A stretch of DNA of 64,000 nucleotides. Source: Microterricola viridarii. Its GTDB lineage: Bacteria > Actinomycetota > Actinomycetes > Actinomycetales > Microbacteriaceae. The translations under genes and the position numbers were made by a program. The notes below the pieces were generated by a model that was not told the origin of the DNA, searched no databases, and saw only the letters and a program-made list of their open reading frames with translations. The stretch covers positions 744,001 through 808,000 of the forward strand of contig NZ_LT629742.1 of assembly GCF_900104895.1 (NCBI RefSeq). Reading direction: 5' to 3'. Within the stretch, counting starts at the first letter, position 1. Each line of letters starts with the position of its first letter. Positions 35,375 through 43,064 of the stretch are shown in pieces.

Positions 35375-36445
35375 ATGAGATTCGACCGTGATGTGCCGGT
35401 CGTTGTCATCGGATCTGGGCAGGCCGGGCTGGCCGTTTCCTACTACCTGCGCCGCTTCGATTTGGTGGCCGGGCAGGACTTCGTGGTCCTGGACCGGGGG
35501 CCAGACGCCGGCGGCGCCTGGCAGCACCGGTGGCCAAGCCTGCGGCTCGGCTCCGCCCACCGTGTTCACGATCTGCCCGGGATGGCCGAGCTCGACCTGA
35601 GCTTCGACACCGCCGCGCGGGACGTGCCGGCCCGCGATATCGTCGCCGACTACTACCGGCGCTACGAGGAGCACTTCCAGCTGCACGTCGAGCGGCCCGT
35701 CACCGTGCGCTCGGTCGTGAACAGCGGGGCGGACCTAGTGGTGCACACCGACAGGGGCTCCATCGGCACGCGCTTCGTCGTGAACGCGACGGGCACCTGG
35801 GGTGCCCCATTCATCCCGCACTACCCGGGGGTGATGGATTTCGCCGGGCGCCATCTGCACACCGCGGACTACGTCTCGGCCGAGGACTTCCGCGACAAGA
35901 ACGTCATCGTCGTCGGCGGCGGCACCTCGGCGATCGGATTCATGCTCGAGCTGGAGGGTGTGGCGTCCGGCCTCACCTGGGTGGCGCGCCGGCCGATCGA
36001 CTGGCTCGACAGCGAGCAGCTCGACGTGGAGGGGGCGGCCGAGGCGGTCGCCGCGCAAGACAGGGCGGCGCGGGCGGGGCAGGCGCTGCCGAGCATCGTC
36101 AGCGGCACCGGCGTGCCCAAGACCCGGCGCATCGCGGCCGGCATCCACCGCGGCCTGCTCGTGGCCAAGCCGATGTTCAGCGTGCTCGAGCCCGGCGGCG
36201 CCCGCTGGGCCGACGGCAGCGTCGTCCCGGCCGACGCGATCATCTGGGCGACGGGCTTCCGGCCGGAGCTGCGTCACCTCGCGCCGCTGAAGCTGCGCGA
36301 GGCCGCGGGCGGCGTGACCGTGGGCTCCGGGGCCTCGTGGACCGACCCGCGCATCTTCCTCGCCGGCTACGGCCCGCAGGCGTCCACGATCGGCGCCAGC
36401 AGGGCGGGCCGCACGATCGCCCGCCAGATCATGGCGCTGCTCTAG
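35375..36445 (+). CDS. Flavin-dependent monooxygenase-like oxidoreductase
   Basis: A 356-residue FAD/NAD(P)H protein of the flavin monooxygenase superfamily. The FAD site is VVVIGSGQAGLAVSYYL, followed by DRGPDAGGAWQHRWPSLRLGS; the NAD(P)H site is NVIVVGGGTSAIGFMLEL; the C-terminal motif is IIWATGFRPELRHL with IFLAGYGPQAST. ATG 35375 has GGGACGAGG upstream; ATG 35360 is the alternative. The substrate cannot be read from sequence: related proteins include N- and S-oxygenases and oxidoreductases associated with trimethylamine or siderophore metabolism. It is single and unlinked to a pathway. Confidence 0.85.
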   Translation: MRFDRDVPVVVIGSGQAGLAVSYYLRRFDLVAGQDFVVLDRGPDAGGAWQHRWPSLRLGSAHRVHDLPGMAELDLSFDTAARDVPARDIVADYYRRYEEHFQLHVERPVTVRSVVNSGADLVVHTDRGSIGTRFVVNATGTWGAPFIPHYPGVMDFAGRHLHTADYVSAEDFRDKNVIVVGGGTSAIGFMLELEGVASGLTWVARRPIDWLDSEQLDVEGAAEAVAAQDRAARAGQALPSIVSGTGVPKTRRIAAGIHRGLLVAKPMFSVLEPGGARWADGSVVPADAIIWATGFRPELRHLAPLKLREAAGGVTVGSGASWTDPRIFLAGYGPQASTIGASRAGRTIARQIMALL

Positions 36446-36522
36446 CCGTTCCCGTTGGCTCACGCTCCCCGTTGGCTCGAGGGAGCGTGCGACTGAAGCC
36501 AACAGGCGGCCACCGCCCAAAC

Positions 36523-36721
36523 CCGCTGGTCGAGTAGCGAGGAACGAGCGTATCGAGACCTTGTGCGTGGAACTGTTTCGAGTCGTGTCAGGGTCTCGAT
36601 ACGGCCCTGGCGGGCCTACTCGACCAGCGGGCGGGGGCCGCCGCTGGCGGGCCTACTCGACCAGCGGGTGCTGGCGGGCCTAATCGACCAGCGGGTGCTG
36701 GCGGGCCTACTCGACCAGCGG
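36523..36721. repeat. Family A copy 5 plus three extra right-half units
   Basis: A full composite element occupies 36523-36630; then CTGGCGGGCCTACTCGACC units start at 36643, 36670 and 36697 with a 27-bp period. The 305-bp gap before the APC gene contains only this and a short family B piece (36463-36502); I see no gene. Confidence 0.88.
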
Positions 36722-36750
36722 GTGGGGGACCGTCACCGGCCGGGCCGCGC

Positions 36751-38829
36751 CTACCGCTTGTTGCGGGGCGGCCGGTTGCGCGTCGTGGTGCCGGAGGCCG
36801 GGGCGATCGGCTTGCGCTGCACCGGGCGCACGGGGCGCACTGGCTCGCCGCGGCGGTCCTGGCCGGGGACCGGGCGCGAGCGGCGTCCGTAGATCAGCTC
36901 GCTGGAGTCCAGCAGCCACGGCACCAGAGCAATCGTCACGCCGTGCACCAGCATCAGTTTCTGCCGCACCCGGCGCGCCTTGTGGTTGTGCAGCAGCCCC
37001 TCCCACCAGTGCCCGACGATGTACTGCGGCATGTAGATCGTGGTCACCTCGGAGCCGTGCTCCTCCCGCCGCGACTTCACGTACTGGATCAACGGGTGGC
37101 TGATGTCGCGGTACGGCGAGCTGATCACCCGCAGCGGCACCTGGATGTTCATGCGCACCCAGTCCTTCTTCAACTGCCTGGTCTGCTCGTCGTCGATCGA
37201 GACGTGCACCGCCTCCAGCGACTCGTGCCGCGCGGCGATCGCATAGTCGAGGGCCTTGAGCACGGGCTTCTGCATGTTGCCGACGAGCACGATGGCGTGG
37301 TCGCCCTGCGAGCCGAACATCGTGGTCGGATCCACCTCGATCTCCCGCGCCACGTCGCGGTAGTAGCGATTCACGCCGAGCATCAGCAGGAACAGCACCG
37401 GCATCATCAGGAAGACGAGCCAGGCGCCGTGGGTGAACTTGGTGATGGTCACGACCAGCAGCACCACCGCGGTCATCACGGCGCCGAGCGCATTGATGGT
37501 GAGGCCGCGCCAGATGGCGCCGCGGTCCGGTTTCGGTTGTTTCAGTGCGCGCAGCCAGTGCACCACCATGCCGGTCTGGCCGAGGGTGAACGAGACGAAG
37601 ACGCCGATGATGTAGAGCTGGATCAGCACGGTGAGGTTCGCCTGGAACACGGCGAGGATGACGATCGCCGCCAGCGCCAGTAGCAGCACGCCGTTCGAGT
37701 AGATTAGGCGGTCGCCGCGGGTGCTCAGCGACTTCGGCGCGTAGCCGTCCTTGGCGAGCACCGAGCCGAGCAGTGGGAAGCCGTTGAAGGCCGTGTTGGC
37801 GGCGAGCAGCAGCACGAGTGCGGTGGCGGCCTGGATGATGAAGAACAGGATCGTGTTGTTGCCGAAGGTCGCGGCGGCCACCTGCGCCATCAGGCTGCGC
37901 TGCGGCTTGGTCTCGCAGTCGACGAAGCCGATCAGATTGCAGGCACTCTCGGCGTAATGCACCTGGGTGATCAGGGCGAGGGTGGTGAGGCCGGCGAACA
38001 GCGCGATCGCGATGCCGCCCATCAACACGAGCGTGCGCTGGGCGTTCTTGATCTTGGGCGCCCGGAACGCCGGCACGCCGTTCGAGATGGCCTCCACGCC
38101 GGTGAGCGCACTGCATCCGCTGGCGAAGGAGCGCAGCAGCAGCAGGATGACGGCGGCCTGGGTCAGCTGCTCGGCCTGCACGGCATAGCCGGCCGACTCG
38201 GCGACCGGGGCATCGCCGAGCAGGGTGCGGGCGAGGCCAACGACGATCATCAACGCGACACTGCTGATGAAGAGGTAGGTGGGGATGGCGAACGCCTTGC
38301 TCGACTCGCTGACACCGCGCAGGTTGACCGCGGCGAGGATGATGACGAAGACGACCGCCAGCTCGACGCGGAACGGGTTGAGCTCTGGAATGGCCGAGAT
38401 GATGTTGTCGACGCCGGAGGCCACCGAGACGACGACGGTCATGACGTAGTCGACGAGCAGGGCGGATGCCACGACGAGGCCGGACTTCTCGCCGAGGTTG
38501 CGGCTGGCCACCTCGTAGTCGCCGCCGCCGGACGGGTACGCCTTGATCAGCTGGCGGTAGCTGGCGACGACGGTGACGAGCAGCACGACGACGGCGAGGG
38601 CCACCCAGGGGGCGAAGCTGAGGAAGGCGAGGCCACCGATCATCAGGATCATCAGCAGCTCCTGCGGCGCGTACGCCACGGAGGAGAGCGGGTCGCTGGC
38701 AAAGATCGGCAGGGCGAGGTGCTTGGGCAGCAGCTGTCCTTCGAGCTTCTCGCTGGGGAGAGGATCCCCGATGATCCAGTGTTTTGCGGAACGCGGTTCC
38801 GCAGGTATTGAGGGGAGGTCTTTCGTCAC
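36751..38829 (-). CDS. APC-superfamily permease, KimA/YdaO-like
   Basis: A 692-residue membrane protein: about twelve membrane segments over the first 480 residues and a 200-residue cytosolic C-terminal domain (DHAIVLVGNMQKPVLKALDY, VHVSIDDEQTRQLK) ending in a basic, disordered tail. LPIFASDPLSSVAYAPQELL and YPSGGGDYEVASRNLGE are strong hallmarks of the branch that includes the B. subtilis potassium importer KimA. I infer potassium or amino-acid import with regulation through the cytosolic part. The start is a GTG at 38829. It appears monocistronic. Confidence 0.85.
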   Translation of the reverse strand: MTKDLPSIPAEPRSAKHWIIGDPLPSEKLEGQLLPKHLALPIFASDPLSSVAYAPQELLMILMIGGLAFLSFAPWVALAVVVLLVTVVASYRQLIKAYPSGGGDYEVASRNLGEKSGLVVASALLVDYVMTVVVSVASGVDNIISAIPELNPFRVELAVVFVIILAAVNLRGVSESSKAFAIPTYLFISSVALMIVVGLARTLLGDAPVAESAGYAVQAEQLTQAAVILLLLRSFASGCSALTGVEAISNGVPAFRAPKIKNAQRTLVLMGGIAIALFAGLTTLALITQVHYAESACNLIGFVDCETKPQRSLMAQVAAATFGNNTILFFIIQAATALVLLLAANTAFNGFPLLGSVLAKDGYAPKSLSTRGDRLIYSNGVLLLALAAIVILAVFQANLTVLIQLYIIGVFVSFTLGQTGMVVHWLRALKQPKPDRGAIWRGLTINALGAVMTAVVLLVVTITKFTHGAWLVFLMMPVLFLLMLGVNRYYRDVAREIEVDPTTMFGSQGDHAIVLVGNMQKPVLKALDYAIAARHESLEAVHVSIDDEQTRQLKKDWVRMNIQVPLRVISSPYRDISHPLIQYVKSRREEHGSEVTTIYMPQYIVGHWWEGLLHNHKARRVRQKLMLVHGVTIALVPWLLDSSELIYGRRSRPVPGQDRRGEPVRPVRPVQRKPIAPASGTTTRNRPPRNKR

Positions 38830-38964
38830 GGCTGGTCAGCCTACGCCTGCGCGCGGGAAAGGCAAGCGGTCCTCACGGAATCCTCACGGTCGCCGGCCCC
38901 TGCGGTGATTTCGTGCGTGCGGGGCGGGATCTGCGCCGAACTGAGCGCCGAGCTGAGCGCCGAT

Positions 38965-40227
38965 CTATGCGCTGAGTGCGCGGGCGGCGATGATGTGGCG
39001 GTACTCCGAGCCGCTCCGCTTGAGTGTGCGCCGGCCGGACTGGTCCAGGTGCACGAGCCCCGAGCAGCCCTCGGCGCTCTGCACCGCCTCGGCCGTGTCG
39101 AGCAGCGAGCAATAGAAGTAGCCCCGCACGTCGACGCCGGTGGCTTCGGCATCCAGCACGGCGCCGAGGTGCGCGCGCAGGAACGCGGTGCGCTCGGCAT
39201 CGTCCACGACGCCGTCGGGCTCGACGGTGTCGTCGGTGACGGCCCCGTTCTCGGTGACGAACAGCTCGACGTGGGCGGGACCGGTGTACTCGGCCTCGAC
39301 CTGGACGAGGGTCTCCCGCAGTCCGTCTGGCCGCACCGCCCAGTCGATCGCGGTGAGCGGCGACCACGGCAGCGGGGGCGACGGCATCCGGGTCGGGTCG
39401 CCGACGCCGGGGGTGGGCGGCGCGCCCGCCGGCTCGCTCGCGGTCGCGCCGAGGTAGTAGTTGACGCCGAGCAGGTCGATCGGCTGCGCGATCTTCTCGA
39501 GGTCGCCGGCGTGCACATGCTGCTGCAGGCGGATGCCGGCGGCATCCTCGAGGAAGTCCTCCGGGTAGCTGGCGCGGAAGATCGGGTCGAGGCTGGCCCG
39601 GTTGAACTGGGCGTCGACACGGCGGGCGGCGTCGAGGTCGCCTGCGCTGCGTGGATCGGCCGGCAGTGCGGCGGTCAGGTTCAGCGTCACGCCCAGCCGG
39701 ATCTCGGAATCCTGCTCGCGCAGCGCCTCGGCAGCCAGGCCATGGGCGAGCAGCCGGTGGTGTGGCGCGGCCGGACCCTCGGCGAGGTCGAGCCCGCCGG
39801 GCCCCCACGGTTCGCCCAGCGTCAGCCAGACGGGCACCCGGTCGCCGAGCGCCGCGTGCAGGCCGGACGCATAGTCGGCGAAGCGGTGGGCGGTGTCGCG
39901 GTTCGCCCAGCCGCCCCGCTCCGCGAGCGGCTGTGGCAGCTCGCCGCGGTACAGGGTCAGCCAGGGCATGACGCCGGCACTCAGCAGTTCGTCGACCAGC
40001 CGCGAGTAGGCGTCGATGTGGCGGGGCTCCGGCGGCCCGCCGCTGGGGCAGACGCGCGCCCACGAGCTGGAGAAGCGGTAGGCCTGCAGGCCGATCTCGC
40101 TCATCAGCGCAACGTCGTCGGCCGCGCCGTCGCTCTGCCCGGCGGCGGTCGCCGCGCCGAACAGGAAGTCGGCGGGGAAGTGGCGAGCCGAGCCGGCATC
40201 GCCCTGGGGAGCCCGGAGATTGCTCAT
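38965..40227 (-). CDS. Atypical GH1-family glycosidase
   Basis: A 420-residue GH1-type barrel, shorter than the usual 450-480. Recognisable parts are FLFGAATAAGQSDGA, VALMSEIGLQAYRFSSSWARV, GGWANRDTAHRFADYA and GVNYYLGA. The acid/base Glu139 (TLGEPWG) and nucleophile Glu326 (FVTENGA) remain. Several glycone-binding residues differ: NEP has become GEP, the HWDLPQ motif reads RGELPQ, and the DNFEW loop near the C-terminus is missing. The segment normally preceding EDVALM is deleted. It could have altered specificity or be inactive as a beta-glucosidase. The ATG at 40227 is preferred over GTG 40263. Confidence 0.85.
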   Translation of the reverse strand: MSNLRAPQGDAGSARHFPADFLFGAATAAGQSDGAADDVALMSEIGLQAYRFSSSWARVCPSGGPPEPRHIDAYSRLVDELLSAGVMPWLTLYRGELPQPLAERGGWANRDTAHRFADYASGLHAALGDRVPVWLTLGEPWGPGGLDLAEGPAAPHHRLLAHGLAAEALREQDSEIRLGVTLNLTAALPADPRSAGDLDAARRVDAQFNRASLDPIFRASYPEDFLEDAAGIRLQQHVHAGDLEKIAQPIDLLGVNYYLGATASEPAGAPPTPGVGDPTRMPSPPLPWSPLTAIDWAVRPDGLRETLVQVEAEYTGPAHVELFVTENGAVTDDTVEPDGVVDDAERTAFLRAHLGAVLDAEATGVDVRGYFYCSLLDTAEAVQSAEGCSGLVHLDQSGRRTLKRSGSEYRHIIAARALSA

Positions 40228-40308
40228 GCCCTCATTGTTCGCCTGTTCCGGCGATTCGTACACCGCCTGGCTCGGATTGCATGCCCGAGCCGCGCGCTGC
40301 TCTGTGCG

Positions 40309-40779
40309 TTACTCCGCGCCGACGGCGGCGATCACGCGGGAGAGGGTGGTGCGCAGTTCGGCGAGCTCGTCCAGGCTCATGCCGAGGCGGGCGATGATCT
40401 GCGGCGGGATCTGCAGCGCCTGCTCGCGGAGGGCCAGGCCGGCATCCGTCAACGACACGTCGAGGGCGCGCTCGTCGTGCGGATTGCGGGCGCGGGTGAC
40501 GTAGCCGATGCCCTCCAGCCGCTTGAGCAGGGGCGAGAGGGTGGCCGGCTCCAGCTGCAGCGCCTCGCCGAGCTCGCGCACGGTGCGCGGGCTCGCCTGC
40601 CAGAGGGCGAGCATCACGAGATACTGCGGGTGGGTGAGGCCGAGCGGCTCGAGGATGGGGCGGTAGGCGCCGATCACGCCGCGCGCGGCCACGGCCAAGC
40701 CGAAGCAGACCTGGCTCTCGAGCGCGAGCAGGTCGACGGGGGCCGTCTCATCCTGAGTCTTCGCCGGTGTGCTGCTCAC
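40309..40779 (-). CDS. OhrR-like MarR-family regulator
   Basis: A 156-residue winged-helix repressor. LLALESQVCFGLAVAARGVI contains a Cys (25) at the position of the peroxide-reactive cysteine of OhrR, and EPLGLTHPQYLVMLALW is the OhrR-type helix. The DNA-binding part is RTVRELGEALQLEPATLSPLL with LEGIGYVTRARNPHDERA. GTG 40779 has AGGCAGG upstream; longer starts to 40821 exist. A six-base-arm palindrome in the divergent region is the probable operator. No ohr peroxidase gene is in the window, so its target may be the divergent zinc-ribbon gene. Confidence 0.85.
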   Translation of the reverse strand: MSSTPAKTQDETAPVDLLALESQVCFGLAVAARGVIGAYRPILEPLGLTHPQYLVMLALWQASPRTVRELGEALQLEPATLSPLLKRLEGIGYVTRARNPHDERALDVSLTDAGLALREQALQIPPQIIARLGMSLDELAELRTTLSRVIAAVGAE

Positions 40780-40842
40780 TCGTGTCGCCTGCCTTCGCAT
40801 CTCCTGTGTGCCTGTCCCCACGGTTTGGGGACCCGGGAATCA

Positions 40843-40856
40843 GTTAGTACACTAAC
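40843..40856. promoter_or_regulatory. Candidate MarR/OhrR operator
   Basis: GTTAGT-AC-ACTAAC, perfect six-base arms, AT-rich against background, placed between the regulator and the gene at 40861 and ending four bases before that gene's ATG. Confidence 0.65.
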
Positions 40857-40860
40857 CATT

Positions 40861-41091
40861 ATGGCACGAAGCAAAAATGACGGCGCGGGCGGAAAGCTCG
40901 CAGGGCTCTTCGATCGACTCAACCGGAAGCTCGTGCCCTACATCGGCCCGCCCCCGCTCGGGCCGTACAACGAGACCCCGCCGGCCGTGCCGGCGCCGCG
41001 GCTCTGCCCGCTCTGCGGCATCCCGATGGACGAGCACGAGATCGACCGCTCGGGCGAGCGCACCCAGCTGTACTGCCCGCGCCCCGAGTAG
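40861..41091 (+). CDS. Small zinc-ribbon-like protein
   Basis: A 76-residue protein. The N-terminal half is basic and helical (GKLAGLFDRLNRKLVPYIGPPPLG); the C-terminal half has CPLCGIPMDEHEIDR and ends with LYCPRPE, leaving a Cys-x2-Cys, His and Cys set that could bind zinc. No Shine-Dalgarno precedes ATG 40861, and an operator abuts it, so translation from a leaderless mRNA is likely. Divergent from the OhrR-like gene, which probably controls it. The sequence is not known to me beyond resembling small actinobacterial hypothetical proteins. Confidence 0.75.
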   Translation: MARSKNDGAGGKLAGLFDRLNRKLVPYIGPPPLGPYNETPPAVPAPRLCPLCGIPMDEHEIDRSGERTQLYCPRPE

Positions 41092-41181
41092 CCGCACCCC
41101 GCACTTCGCGCGCACTCCGCGCTCGCGCACCTCGCACCTCGCACGCGCACCCCGCACCGCACACCCCGCGCTCGCGCGTCA

Positions 41182-41260
41182 CGCGCACTCTGCGCCACTT
41201 CGTCGGGCTCCGCGCCACATCATGTGGCGCGGAGCCCGACGAAGTGGCGCAGGGCGCGTG
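41182..41260. repeat. Long near-perfect palindrome, family F
   Basis: Thirty-base perfect arms (41191-41220 and 41222-41251; core GCGCCACTTCGTCGGGCTCC) around a single C, extended to nearly 40 bases by wobbles. It lies between the zinc-ribbon gene and the convergent PadR gene and could form a very stable hairpin. Confidence 0.9.
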
Positions 41261-41282
41261 CCGAGGGTCGCGGTCGGAGGCT

Positions 41283-41354
41283 GCGGCGACCGCTGCCGCT
41301 GCGGCGACCGCTGCCGCTGCGACGACCGCTGCCGCTGCGGCGACCGCTGCCGCT
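41283..41354. repeat. 18-bp tandem repeat, four copies
   Basis: GCGGCGACCGCTGCCGCT repeats at 41283, 41301, 41319 and 41337, with one base changed in the third copy. The last unit contains the end of the padR stop codon. Confidence 0.88.
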
Positions 41355-41988
41355 ACGGGGCCCGCAGCAGGCCGAGTACCTCCGCGCGCACGGCGTCCAG
41401 CCGCTCGCGCAGCACGGTCGCCGCCTCGATCGGCACGTTGGCCCGGGCCGCCTGCGTGCGCAGCTCCGTGCGCATCTCCTGCCGGAACTGGTTCAGCGTC
41501 AGCTCGGCGTCGTGCATGGCCCTGGCCGACTCCTGCATCGCCTGCGCGTTCGCTCCCGCTGAAGCCGCGGCCTTCGCCGACTCCGTCTTGCCGGCCTGCT
41601 TGGCGCTCCGCGCGGCGCTCGCCAGATCGGCGCGGAGGCTCCGCATTGCGTCGTTGACTCCGGCCCGCACCTCGTCGGCGATGCGTCGCACCGAGTCAGT
41701 CATCGCCTCCTCGATCGAGTCGAGCTCGCCGCGGCGGGCCTCCAGTTCGGCCCGGCCGGCATCCGTGATCGAGTAGGTCGTCTTGCGCCCGTCGGTCTCC
41801 TTGCTGACCAGCCCCTCCTCCTCGAGCTTGGCCAGGCGCGGGTAGATCGTGCCGGCGCTCGGGATGTAGCTGCCGCCGAAGCGGTCGCTCAGAGCCTGGA
41901 TCAGCTCGTAGCCGTGCCGCGGCTGCTCGGCGAGGAGGGCGAGCAGGTACAGTCGCAGGCTGCCGTGGGCGAACACCGGCGGGGTCAT
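41353..41988 (-). CDS. PadR-family transcriptional regulator
   Basis: A 211-residue regulator. The winged helix opens HGSLRLYLLALLAEQPRHGYELI and continues FGGSYIPSAGTIYPRLAKLEEEGLV; the C-terminal half is an unusually long Ala-rich coiled-coil (AARSAKQAGKTESAKAAAS onward) rather than the short PadR tail. ATG 41988 overlaps the upstream DUF4097 stop by four bases, giving a two-gene operon. The ATAT-rich palindromes ahead of the operon are its probable autoregulatory sites. The ligand is unknown. Confidence 0.92.
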   Translation of the reverse strand: MTPPVFAHGSLRLYLLALLAEQPRHGYELIQALSDRFGGSYIPSAGTIYPRLAKLEEEGLVSKETDGRKTTYSITDAGRAELEARRGELDSIEEAMTDSVRRIADEVRAGVNDAMRSLRADLASAARSAKQAGKTESAKAAASAGANAQAMQESARAMHDAELTLNQFRQEMRTELRTQAARANVPIEAATVLRERLDAVRAEVLGLLRAP

Positions 41989-42851
41989 GCCGACGCCTCG
42001 CCGTCGTGGGTGACCGTGAAGCCGGTGTCGGAGTCGGGTGTGGAGGCCCCGTGCCGGCGCACGATCGAGATGTTGCCGGAGACCGAGTTCGCCTGCAGGT
42101 CGAGCCAGCTGCCGGAGAGCTCGCCGATGACGCGCTCGAAGCCCTTGCCGAGGGTGCCCTTGAAGTTGGTGTCGTCGAGGAAGACGGTGCCGGCGACCGT
42201 GTTCACCCGGTAGCGCTCGCCGCGGCCGGCGTCCATGCGCACGGTGAGGTCGCCCGAGACGGTGTTGGTGTTGACCTCCGCCGGGGTTCCGACGACGTCG
42301 AGGATCATGTTGCCGGAGACGCCGTCGGCGCTGAATCGGGTGATCGCGCCGCTGGCGACGACATCGCCGGAGACGGTGTTGATGTCGATGCGCCCGGTGT
42401 GGTGGCCGACCGAGATCTCGCCGTTGACCGTGTTGACGTCGAGGTCGCCGATCAGGTGGTCGACGACGACGTCGCCGGTCACCGTGCTGAGCTTGGCGTC
42501 GGAGACGAAGCCGGAGACGAGCGCGGATGCCGAGACGACGCCGAGCTTGATGGCGACGTCGCGCGGAAGGAGCACGCTCACCTCGGCCTTGGCGCTGCCG
42601 GTGAACCCCTTAAACACGTCCAGGAAGTTGTCCCAGCGCAGCTGGGGGTGGTCGATCTCGAGGCGGTCGCCGTCGATCTCCACCCTGAGCTCCTTGCCGG
42701 TCACCGAGTTCACCTCGACGCGGGCGCCGGGCTCGTCGTGGGCGAGCACGTCGATCTTTCCGCCGATCATGCCGACCTTGAGTTTGCGCACGAGTTCCAG
42801 GTCGATGACCTTGCTGTCGCCGGGCTGAATGAGCCACTTCTCGATTGCCAT
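41985..42851 (-). CDS. DUF4097 beta-helix protein
   Basis: A 288-residue cytosolic protein made of short beta repeats. Units such as LSTVTGDVVVD, VNTVNGEISVG, INTVSGDVVAS, ADGVSGNMILD, TNTVSGDLTVR and ANSVSGNISIV recur about every 18-22 residues, as in DUF4097/adhesin-like folds. No signal peptide is present. ATG 42851 follows AAGGAGAACGCA. It leads the DUF4097-padR operon, a pairing frequent in actinobacteria whose role, possibly envelope-stress sensing, is not established. Confidence 0.87.
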   Translation of the reverse strand: MAIEKWLIQPGDSKVIDLELVRKLKVGMIGGKIDVLAHDEPGARVEVNSVTGKELRVEIDGDRLEIDHPQLRWDNFLDVFKGFTGSAKAEVSVLLPRDVAIKLGVVSASALVSGFVSDAKLSTVTGDVVVDHLIGDLDVNTVNGEISVGHHTGRIDINTVSGDVVASGAITRFSADGVSGNMILDVVGTPAEVNTNTVSGDLTVRMDAGRGERYRVNTVAGTVFLDDTNFKGTLGKGFERVIGELSGSWLDLQANSVSGNISIVRRHGASTPDSDTGFTVTHDGEASA

Positions 42852-42893
42852 TGCGTTCTCCTTGTGTGGGCGGCGGGTGCCGAACCGGTGCAC

Positions 42894-42936
42894 ACGCGAT
42901 ATATCGCGTGTTACTGAAATTCACGATATATCGCGT
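42894..42936. promoter_or_regulatory. Two PadR-type palindromes
   Basis: ACGCGATATATCGCGT (perfect, 42894-42909) and ACGATATATCGCGT (42923-42936) with common core CGATATATCG, just upstream of the DUF4097-padR operon. AT-rich cores in a GC-rich setting fit operators of the PadR encoded here. Confidence 0.75.
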
Positions 42937-42971
42937 TTCCGCGGGCGTCAAGTGAAAGTTGCCGGGAGTTG

Positions 42972-43002
42972 TTGACATTGACGCAACGTCAACTTCTAGG
43001 CT
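42972..43002 (+). promoter_or_regulatory. MerR-type promoter with 19-bp spacer
   Basis: TTGACA (42972-42977), a 19-bp spacer containing the dyad TTGACG-CAA-CGTCAA, and TAGGCT (42997-43002). The over-long spacer with an internal dyad is the signature of MerR-activated promoters and it fronts the TipA-like gene. Confidence 0.88.
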
Positions 43003-43064
43003 CGAGTCATGCGGAGGTCTTACCGGCATCCGTCTGGGGAACCCGACACGGAAGGGGGGCGCAC

